64,000 nt of DNA from Aureimonas populi (GTDB lineage Bacteria; Pseudomonadota; Alphaproteobacteria; Rhizobiales; Rhizobiaceae). The notes under the pieces are model-generated. The model worked only from the letters and a program-made list of their open reading frames with translations. It ran no database searches and was not told the origin of the DNA. Positions 57,694 to 64,000 of the stretch are shown here, piece by piece. Numbering within the stretch: the stretch's first letter is position 1; each line of letters starts with the position of its first letter. The stretch is taken from NCBI RefSeq assembly GCF_017815515.1, contig NZ_CP072611.1, positions 2,294,001 to 2,358,000 on the forward strand, given 5' to 3'. The position numbers and the translations under genes were made by a program.

Positions 57694-58845
57694 ATGAACA
57701 GCCTGGATCTGCCGAAGGCGCCGGCCGAGACGCGCGTGGTCGTCGCCATGTCGGGCGGGGTCGATTCCTCCGTCACCGCCGCCCTGCTCAAGGAGGAGGG
57801 CTACGATGTCGTCGGCATCACGCTGCAGCTTTACGATGGCGGGGCGACGCCGCGCCGGGCCGGTTCCTGCTGCGCGGGGCAGGATATTCACGATGCGCGC
57901 CGCACGGCGGCTGTCCTCGGCATTCCTCATTATGTGCTGGATTACGAGCAGAAGTTCCGCGAGCAGGTGATCGACCCCTTCGCCGCCAGCTATCTTGCGG
58001 GCGAGACGCCGATCCCCTGCGTGGCCTGCAACCAGACGGTGAAGTTCAAGGATCTTCTCCAGACTGCCAGGGATCTGGGCGCCGATGCGCTGGCCACCGG
58101 CCATTACATCGAATCGCGCGCGGCCGGTGCCCATCGCAGCCTGCACCGCCCGGCCGATCTCGACCGGGACCAGAGCTATTTTCTCTACGCCACCACGCAG
58201 GCGCAGGTCGATTTCCTGCGCTTCCCGCTCGGCCGCCTGACCAAGCCCGAGACCCGCCGCATCGCGGAGGCGCACGGCCTGTCCGTCGCCGCCAAGCCCG
58301 ACAGCCAGGACATCTGCTTCGTCTCGAAGGGGCGTTACTCGGATGTCGTGGCCAAGCTGCGGCCGGAGGCGGGAGAGCCCGGCGAGATCGTGCATCTGGA
58401 CGGGCGGGGCCTCGGCCGGCACGAGGGCATCGTCAACTTCACCGTGGGGCAGCGCAAGGGGCTGAAGATCGCGGCTGGCGAGCCCCTTTATGTCGTGTCC
58501 ATTGATGCCGCGACGCGGCGCGTCACCGTCGGCCCGCGCGAGGCGCTGCTCGTGCGCCGGCTCGCGCTGCGGGACGTCAACTGGCTGGGCGATGGCGTGG
58601 TGGGGGAAGCCGCCGGGCACGGCGAGGACCTCTTCGTCAAGGTTCGCTCGGCCCGCCCGCCCGCCCCGGCCAGGCTGCTGCGAGACGGCAACGAACTGGT
58701 GGTGGAACTCGCCGAGGGTGAGAGCGGCGTCTCGCCTGGCCAGGCCTGCGTCTTCTACGCGGGCGAGGGGGCCGGCGCGCGCGTTCTGGGCGGCGGCATT
58801 ATCGCCCGCTCGTTCCCGGCCGGTTCATTCGCCAGCGCGGCTTGA
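57694..58845 (+). CDS. mnmA: tRNA-specific 2-thiouridylase MnmA
   Basis: The ATG at 57694 gives 383 residues. PP-loop motif [20 protein letters not shown] lies at the N-terminus; catalytic Cys regions are [16 protein letters not shown] and [16 protein letters not shown], and substrate loops are [11 protein letters not shown] and [12 protein letters not shown]. MnmA thiolates U34 of Lys, Glu and Gln tRNAs. Its end overlaps the convergent oxidoreductase by 21 bp. An in-frame GTG at 57685 is less likely. Confidence 0.95.
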   Translation: MNSLDLPKAPAETRVVVAMSGGVDSSVTAALLKEEGYDVVGITLQLYDGGATPRRAGSCCAGQDIHDARRTAAVLGIPHYVLDYEQKFREQVIDPFAASYLAGETPIPCVACNQTVKFKDLLQTARDLGADALATGHYIESRAAGAHRSLHRPADLDRDQSYFLYATTQAQVDFLRFPLGRLTKPETRRIAEAHGLSVAAKPDSQDICFVSKGRYSDVVAKLRPEAGEPGEIVHLDGRGLGRHEGIVNFTVGQRKGLKIAAGEPLYVVSIDAATRRVTVGPREALLVRRLALRDVNWLGDGVVGEAAGHGEDLFVKVRSARPPAPARLLRDGNELVVELAEGESGVSPGQACVFYAGEGAGARVLGGGIIARSFPAGSFASAA

Positions 58846-59793
58846 AGGATAGGGCGAGGCGGCGGAAAGGATCCGCACCGTTTCCACCGCTTCCGCCGCG
58901 CCTGTTTCCGGCTCGCGGCGCGTTTCGATACATTCGATGAAATGGCGCAACTCCCGGTCGAGGGGCAGGCCGGGCACGGTTTCCAGATATTCCGGGTCGG
59001 CGTTGTGGAAGGCGAAGCCCGCGCCCTCGCGCCAGACCCGGTGCGCATAGAGCGCCAGCTTCTGCCCCTCCGGCGCCAGATCATCGAAGGTGATCATGCC
59101 TTGCGTGCCCACCACGGTGAAGCGGCGGTCGCGGAACGGCGATATGCGTGAGACGTGCACTTCGGCCGAAAGGCCGCCGGCGAAGTCCATGCGGATGTCG
59201 GCGACATCGATCTCGTCGCTGAGGACGCTGCGGGCCGAGGTCTCGATTCGCTCCGGCGCGCCGCCGGCGATCTTCAGAACCAGCGACAGGTCGTGCGGAG
59301 CCAGGTCCCAGATGGCGTCCATGCCGAGGAAGCGGCCGAGGCCCAGCCGGGTGGACACCATGTGGCGGATGTCGCCGATCCCCCCTCGCGACACGACCTC
59401 GCAGAGCCGCTCGAAGACCGGGTGGAAACGCAGGACATGGCCGACCATCAGGAGGCGCCCGCTCTCGCGCGCCACCTCGGCCGTGTGCGCGGCGTCGGCG
59501 GGATCGAGCGCGATCGGCTTTTCGATGAGAACGTCCTTGCCCGCCTTCAGCATCGTCCGCCCTGTCGGTCCGTGCAGGCGAGAGGGCAGGGCGAGGACGG
59601 CGGCGTCGATCTCTCGCGAGCCGGCGACCTCCTCGAGGCCGAGCGCGGGCACGCCGTAGCGCTCGGACATCGCGCGGGCGCGCGCCTCGTCATGGTCGGA
59701 GATGGCCGCCAGCGCGCCGAGCTCCGACAGGGTGCGCACATGGTTCTGGCCCCATTGGCCGCACCCGACGACGGCGATCCTCGGCTTGGACAT
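58825..59793 (-). CDS. Gfo/Idh/MocA-family oxidoreductase
   Basis: A 322-residue NAD(P)-dependent dehydrogenase. The Rossmann motif is [15 protein letters not shown]; the lysine motif of the family is [30 protein letters not shown] and [12 protein letters not shown] complete the substrate site. It resembles sugar and UDP-sugar dehydrogenases of the WlbA type; the exact substrate is unknown. The 3' end overlaps mnmA by 21 bp on the opposite strand. Confidence 0.88.
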   Translation of the reverse strand: MSKPRIAVVGCGQWGQNHVRTLSELGALAAISDHDEARARAMSERYGVPALGLEEVAGSREIDAAVLALPSRLHGPTGRTMLKAGKDVLIEKPIALDPADAAHTAEVARESGRLLMVGHVLRFHPVFERLCEVVSRGGIGDIRHMVSTRLGLGRFLGMDAIWDLAPHDLSLVLKIAGGAPERIETSARSVLSDEIDVADIRMDFAGGLSAEVHVSRISPFRDRRFTVVGTQGMITFDDLAPEGQKLALYAHRVWREGAGFAFHNADPEYLETVPGLPLDRELRHFIECIETRREPETGAAEAVETVRILSAASPYPSSRAGE

Positions 59794-59943
59794 CTCGGCT
59801 CCCGCGTGATGATTGCTGCGCCGAACTAGCCTTTCCGCCCCGAAGGCCGCAAGGCATGACGGCGAAGCTTGACAGGCGGGGCAGCCTCTCTCTATACCCC
59901 GGCCATCCAGCGGGCGGCGCTCTTTGAGGGCGCCTTCATGCGT

Positions 59944-60020
59944 GGCAGCGTAGCTCAGTTGGTTAGAGCACCGGACTCATAACCCGGGGGTCGGCAGTTC
60001 AAATCTGCCCGCTGCTACCA
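59944..60020 (+). tRNA. tRNA-Met (anticodon CAT)
   Basis: A full cloverleaf with CCA encoded at 60018-60020: acceptor GGCAGCG with CGCTGCT (first pair G-U), D arm GTAGCTCAGTTGGTTAGAGC, anticodon CAT at 59978-59980, T arm GGCAGTTCAAATCTGCC. The anticodon stem is CCGGA/CCCGG, so the pair next to the loop is A-C, not A-U. CAT could also mean a lysidine-modified tRNA-Ile2, but the elongator Met pattern (loop CTCATAA, GGGGTC variable region) fits better. Confidence 0.85.
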
Positions 60021-60137
60021 TTCCTCCCAGTGTATTTCCGTTCACACCTAAGCTTGACAATCGTTCTTCTTGTTGTCTTTCCCCGTCTCCGTTAAGGTTT
60101 GCGGGCGGCAGCTCCTGACTCTTTCGTCGGAACGGAC

Positions 60138-61301
60138 ATGAAAACTCCAACGGGCTTTTGGTTTATCGCCGCGATCGCGGCCGTGGGCGGCGGGCTTCTC
60201 GCCGGTTACTGGCATTTTTCCGTCATCCTGCCGCATCCGGCCGATGCCGGCGCGCCGGCCGCTGCGACAACCGCATCTCAGGAAACCGTCCCGACGAACG
60301 AAGGCACACAGCCGCAAGCCGAGGCCCAGGTCGAGGCGGTGGTGCCGAGCTTCGAGTTGCTTCGGGTGGAGCCGGACGGGTCGGCCGTCATCGCGGGCAT
60401 GGCGGCGCCCGGCTCGCAGGTCGTCCTGCGCCGTGGCGACGATGTGCTGGCCCGCGAAACGGCCGGGGCGGGCGGCGATTTCGCCTTCGCGCTCGCCGCC
60501 GTTCTGGATGTCGGAGAGCATCAGCTTCGCCTGGAGACGGAAACGGTGGAGGGCACCCTGTCCGCTTCGCGCGAGACGGCGCTCGTCAGCATCCCCCCGC
60601 GCGGCCGCGAAAGCGAGCTTCTGGTGATGCTGGAAGAGCCCGGCGCGCCCTCCCGCGTGGTCGCCGCGCCCGAACCCGATCTCACCACACCGGTGGCCGA
60701 GGTGGCGGCGCCTGCGCCGGGCGAAACGGCCCTGCTTGCCGCCGGCGGCCCGGATGTCCCGGGCCTTGCGGATACCTCCCTCGCGATCCGGGCGGTGGAG
60801 ATCGAACGCGATCGTCTTTATGTGGCCGGTATCTCCCGCCCGGGCTCGACCGTTCGGCTTTATGTCGACGATGTCTTCGTGACCGAGGCGAAAGGCACAG
60901 GCGGCGAGGAGTTTCTCGCCTCGGCGCTGGCCGATGTCGCCGTGGGCGACCATATCGTGCGGATCGACGAACTGGCCGAGGACGGTTCGGTGATCGCGCG
61001 GGTGGAAGTGCCGTTCCAGCGGCCCGAAGGCGAGTCCGTGTCGGCCGTCGCCTCCCTGCTTCGCGGCGCGGCGGACGGGGCCGGCCAGGGCGCAGACGCG
61101 GCGGGCCGGCAGGCGGCGCTGGAGCCGGTGGAAGGCCGGGTCATCATCCGCCGGGGCGACACGCTCTGGCGCATCTCTCGCGAGACCTACGGTGCGGGAA
61201 GCCGCTACACCGTCATCTATCTCGCCAATGGCGAGCAGATCAGGAATCCGAACCTCATCTATCCCGGGCAGGTCTTTCTCCTGCCCGACGCCGACGGGTG
61301 A
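60138..61301 (+). CDS. LysM peptidoglycan-binding protein with two Ig-like repeats
   Basis: The ATG at 60138 gives 387 residues: an N-terminal TM or signal anchor (FWFIAAIAAVGGGLLAGYWH), a Pro/Ala linker, two tandem Ig-like repeats (RVEPDGSAVIAGMAAPGSQV and, later, VEIERDRLYVAGISRPGSTV), and a C-terminal LysM domain (RRGDTLWRISRETYGAGSRY, then PNLIYPGQVFLL). LysM binds N-acetylglucosamine in peptidoglycan. An Ig-like repeat before LysM is common in alphaproteobacteria. The function is unknown. It lies 117 bp after the tRNA. Confidence 0.85.
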   Translation: MKTPTGFWFIAAIAAVGGGLLAGYWHFSVILPHPADAGAPAAATTASQETVPTNEGTQPQAEAQVEAVVPSFELLRVEPDGSAVIAGMAAPGSQVVLRRGDDVLARETAGAGGDFAFALAAVLDVGEHQLRLETETVEGTLSASRETALVSIPPRGRESELLVMLEEPGAPSRVVAAPEPDLTTPVAEVAAPAPGETALLAAGGPDVPGLADTSLAIRAVEIERDRLYVAGISRPGSTVRLYVDDVFVTEAKGTGGEEFLASALADVAVGDHIVRIDELAEDGSVIARVEVPFQRPEGESVSAVASLLRGAADGAGQGADAAGRQAALEPVEGRVIIRRGDTLWRISRETYGAGSRYTVIYLANGEQIRNPNLIYPGQVFLLPDADG

Positions 61302-61397
61302 CGATGGGCTGCGGGGTGGAAGCGCGGAACGCTCTCCTCTAGAACGCTTCTCGAAGGGTGGGCCGACGCATGGCCGCCCGCACGAGGACGTTTCCCC

Positions 61398-63347
61398 TTG
61401 GCTCCCACGAACCAGCCGGCCGTATCGGGCGAATCCGGTGCGCTCTTCACCACGCTTCGCAACCTCTGGCCCTATATGTGGCCGCGCGAGCGGCCTGATC
61501 TGCGCGCGCGCGTTCTCTGGGCGAGCTTCTACCTCCTCGTCGCTAAGCTGCTGACCGTCGGCGTTCCCTACTTCTACAAATGGGCCACGGACGCGCTCGA
61601 CGGGACGCACTCGGCGCAGGCGTGGCTGCCGCTGGCGTTGACCGGCGCGGTGACGCTGGTCGTCGCCTATAATGTCGCGCGCGTTCTCTCCGTCGCGTTC
61701 AACCAGCTTCGCGACGCGATCTTCGCGCAGGTCGGCCAGTATGCGGTGCGCCGGCTGGCCTACCGAACCTTCGTCCACATGCACCAGCTTTCCCTGCGCT
61801 TCCATCTGGAGCGGCGCACCGGTGGCCTGTCGCGCATCATCGAGCGCGGCACCAAGGGCATCGAGACCATCGTGCGCTTCGCGGTGCTGAACACCGTCCC
61901 CACCATCCTGGAATTCCTGCTGACGGCGGCCATCTTCGGCTTCTCCTACGGCCTGTCCTACGTGGCCGTGGTGACGGCCACGGTCGCCGTCTATGCTTGG
62001 TTCACGGTGAAGGCGAGCGACTGGCGCATCGCCATTCGCCGCGAGATGAACGATTCGGACACGGACGCCAACACCAAGGCGATCGACAGCCTCCTGAATT
62101 TCGAGACCGTCAAATATTTCGGCAACGAGGGTATGGAGGCCGAGCGCTTCGACCGCTCCATGGCGCGCTACGAGAAGGCGGCGACCCAGACCTGGACCTC
62201 GCTCGGCTGGCTGAATTTCGGTCAGGGGGTGATCTTCTCGGCCGGCATGGGCGCGGTGATGGTGATGAGCGCGCTGGAGGTGCAGGCCGGCACGCAGACG
62301 CTCGGCGACTTCGTCTTTATCAATGCCCTGCTGATGCAGCTTTCGATCCCGCTCAACTTCATCGGCTTCGTCTACCGCGAAATCCGGCAGGGGCTGACCG
62401 ACATGGAGAAGATGTTCGAGCTTCTGGGTGTGGAGGAAGAGGTGAAGGACCATCCGGACGCCCGCCCGCTCGCCGTCTCCAGCGGCGCCATCCGCTTCGA
62501 GGACGTCCGCTTCTCCTACGATCCCGAGCGCGAGATCCTGAAGGGCATCTCGTTCGAGGTGCCGCCGGGCAAGTCCGTCGCCATCGTCGGGCCCTCAGGC
62601 GCGGGCAAGTCCACCATATCGCGCCTGCTCTTCCGCTTCTACGACGTCACATCCGGGCGCATCACCATAGACGGGCAGGACATCGCGGCGGTGAGGCAGG
62701 ATTCGCTTCGCGCGGCCATCGGCATCGTGCCGCAGGACACGGTGCTCTTCAACGACACTATTGCCTACAACATCCGCTACGGGCGCGTGGATGCGCCCGA
62801 GGACGAGGTGCGGCAGGCGGCCGAGCGCGCGCAGATCGGCCCCTTCATCGCGGCGCTGCCGGAGGGCTACGAGACGATGGTGGGCGAGCGCGGCCTCAAG
62901 CTTTCGGGCGGTGAGAAGCAGCGCGTGGCGATCGCCCGCACGCTCCTCAAGGCGCCGCCGATCCTCGTGCTGGACGAAGCCACTTCCGCGCTCGATACCC
63001 ATACCGAGCAGGAAATCCAGGATGCGCTCGATCTCGTGTCGAGGAACCGAACCACGCTGACCATCGCCCATCGCCTTTCCACCATCGTGGCCGCCGACGA
63101 GATCATCGTGCTGAAGGCCGGTCAGATCGTCGAGCGCGGGTCGCACGGCGAACTGCTGGAGCGCGGCGGACTCTATGCCGAGATGTGGACCATGCAGCGC
63201 GAGGCCAGCGAGGCCGAGGAGGCGCTGCGCCGCGCCCGCGAGGCGGATGAGCAGGGCATCCTCCAGCGAAGGCGGGTGAACGATCCGGGCACCCGCGAGG
63301 AACCGATCCATGCCTCCGGGGCGTTTGACGACGATGGCGGTGCTTGA
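61398..63347 (+). CDS. Atm1/HMT1-type ABC exporter (TMD-NBD fusion)
   Basis: The 649-residue half-transporter has TM helices in about residues 25-330, including FYLLVAKLLTVGVPYFYK, and a nucleotide-binding domain with Walker A VGPSGAGKSTISRLL (near 398), signature LSGGEKQRVAIARTLL (near 501) and Walker B ILVLDEATSALDT. The segment NFETVKYFGNEGMEAERFDR is typical of the Atm1/HMT1 group, which exports glutathione-metal or sulfur compounds. The proposed start is TTG at 61398 with GAGGAC upstream. psd follows 74 bp later, as in many alphaproteobacteria. Confidence 0.9.
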   Translation: MAPTNQPAVSGESGALFTTLRNLWPYMWPRERPDLRARVLWASFYLLVAKLLTVGVPYFYKWATDALDGTHSAQAWLPLALTGAVTLVVAYNVARVLSVAFNQLRDAIFAQVGQYAVRRLAYRTFVHMHQLSLRFHLERRTGGLSRIIERGTKGIETIVRFAVLNTVPTILEFLLTAAIFGFSYGLSYVAVVTATVAVYAWFTVKASDWRIAIRREMNDSDTDANTKAIDSLLNFETVKYFGNEGMEAERFDRSMARYEKAATQTWTSLGWLNFGQGVIFSAGMGAVMVMSALEVQAGTQTLGDFVFINALLMQLSIPLNFIGFVYREIRQGLTDMEKMFELLGVEEEVKDHPDARPLAVSSGAIRFEDVRFSYDPEREILKGISFEVPPGKSVAIVGPSGAGKSTISRLLFRFYDVTSGRITIDGQDIAAVRQDSLRAAIGIVPQDTVLFNDTIAYNIRYGRVDAPEDEVRQAAERAQIGPFIAALPEGYETMVGERGLKLSGGEKQRVAIARTLLKAPPILVLDEATSALDTHTEQEIQDALDLVSRNRTTLTIAHRLSTIVAADEIIVLKAGQIVERGSHGELLERGGLYAEMWTMQREASEAEEALRRAREADEQGILQRRRVNDPGTREEPIHASGAFDDDGGA

Positions 63348-63421
63348 ACGCGCGGCCCGCCATGCCTTAATGCGGGCCAAGCGCCCGTGCCCGACATCAT
63401 GAGAAGGAAGACAAACGCACG

Positions 63422-64000
63422 ATGGACATGATCCAGTCGATCCGAAACGTCCTCGTGCCGATCCACCGGCAGGGCTACCCCTTCATCGCCGGCTTCTTCG
63501 TGGCCTCCATCCTGCTCGGCTTCCTGTGGGAGCCGCTGTTCTGGCTGGGCCTCGTGCTCACGCTCTGGTGCGCCTATTTCTTTCGCGATCCCGAGCGCGT
63601 CACGCCGCAGGCGGAGCATCTGGCCGTCAGCCCGGCTGACGGCAAGGTCTCGCTGGTGGGCCATGTCCTGCCGCCGGCCGAGCTTGCACTGGGCGACGAG
63701 CCGATGCTGCGCATCTCCATCTTCATGAACGTGTTCGACTGCCACGTGAACCGCGCCCCGGTGCGCGGGCGCATCCTGCGCATGGCGTACAAGGAAGGCC
63801 AGTTCGCCAATGCGGAACTGGACAAGGCGAGCGAGGTGAACGAGCGCTCCTCCCTCGTCATCGACAGCCCGAAGGGTGAGGTGGGCGTGGTGCAGATCGC
63901 CGGCGCTGTGGCGCGGCGCATCGTGCCCTTCGTCTCGGCCGGCGAGCATCTGGAGACCGGCCAGCGTTTCGGCCTCATCCGCTTCGGCTCGCGCCTCGAT
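63422..64000 (+). CDS. psd: Phosphatidylserine decarboxylase proenzyme, 5' part (3' end outside window)
   Basis: A partial ORF of 193 residues. It has a hydrophobic N-terminal helix ([20 protein letters not shown]), [36 protein letters not shown] core ([13 protein letters not shown]), and the autocatalytic site near the window end, RFGSRLD, where self-cleavage between Gly and Ser generates the pyruvoyl cofactor. This matches the short alphaproteobacterial proenzyme form. It makes phosphatidylethanolamine. The next ATG, at 63428, is an alternative start. Confidence 0.94.
   Translation, partial: MDMIQSIRNVLVPIHRQGYPFIAGFFVASILLGFLWEPLFWLGLVLTLWCAYFFRDPERVTPQAEHLAVSPADGKVSLVGHVLPPAELALGDEPMLRISIFMNVFDCHVNRAPVRGRILRMAYKEGQFANAELDKASEVNERSSLVIDSPKGEVGVVQIAGAVARRIVPFVSAGEHLETGQRFGLIRFGSRLD

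Noticed and set aside
60048..62453. 801-codon frame on the minus strand over the LysM protein and ABC exporter
   Set aside because: It is antisense to two genes with clear Walker, signature and LysM motifs, and it crosses the tRNA-LysM gap without signals.

Overview
This window is chromosomal housekeeping DNA from a GC-rich alphaproteobacterium. Gene content and order point to Hyphomicrobiales (Rhizobiales); the family cannot be fixed from sequence alone. The indicators are a complete CtrA-pathway neighbourhood (eipA/DUF1134, chpT, a receiver-like protein, ctrA, a FliJ-like gene, sciP/DUF1153), the order zapA, 6S RNA, 5-FTHF cyclo-ligase, ymdB-like, yebC, ruvCAB, ybgC, tolQRAB-pal-cpoB, tilS, ftsH, glmM, an RNA leader before serC-serA, tandem Omp25/31-like porins, and rpoH of the alphaproteobacterial type. 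No phage, insertion sequence or CRISPR array was seen. The accessory material is single genes or pairs inserted into otherwise conserved gene order.

Layout. 1-6.3 kb: the 5' part of a MerR regulator, a large PodJ-like polarity protein, and a TauE/SafE exporter coupled to a TIGR02186-type membrane protein. 6.3-12.4 kb: three members of the 'ligase-associated' DNA repair set (PdeM-like phosphoesterase, DEXH helicase, MBL exonuclease), interrupted by a YitT membrane protein and a TPR-methyltransferase, with no ATP-dependent ligase alongside. 12.4-16.2 kb: SGNH hydrolase and gap-DUF1089-pgk. 16.4-24.1 kb: DUF4164, zapA, 6S RNA, fau, then envelope and stress genes (CAP lipoprotein, GST, YmdB-like, MBL hydrolase, YebC, SleB lipoprotein, serine hydrolase) and ruvC.

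24.1-28.3 kb: an AbrB/VapC toxin-antitoxin pair sits between ruvC and ruvA and is translationally coupled to ruvA; an alcohol dehydrogenase sits between ruvB and ybgC. 28.3-34.1 kb: tolQ-tolR-tolA-tolB-pal-cpoB. 34.1-39.1 kb: tilS-ftsH-glmM. 39.2-41.0 kb: two porin-like genes, each behind a candidate CtrA box. 41.1-49.9 kb: a basic hypothetical protein, serC with a structured leader, serA, EamA transporter, purA, a one-TM hypothetical protein and rpoH. 50.1-53.4 kb: rluD, a DUF6476-like protein, tRNA-Glu, a SpoU methyltransferase and a coiled-coil membrane protein.

53.5-57.7 kb is the cell-cycle block. Candidate CtrA boxes and GANTC (CcrM) motifs lie in several promoters here and in the tol-pal and porin regions, which suggests that envelope genes share the CtrA circuit; this is inference from motif matches only. 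57.7-64 kb: mnmA, a Gfo/Idh/MocA oxidoreductase, tRNA-Met, a LysM protein, an Atm1-like ABC exporter, and the 5' part of psd, cut by the window edge.
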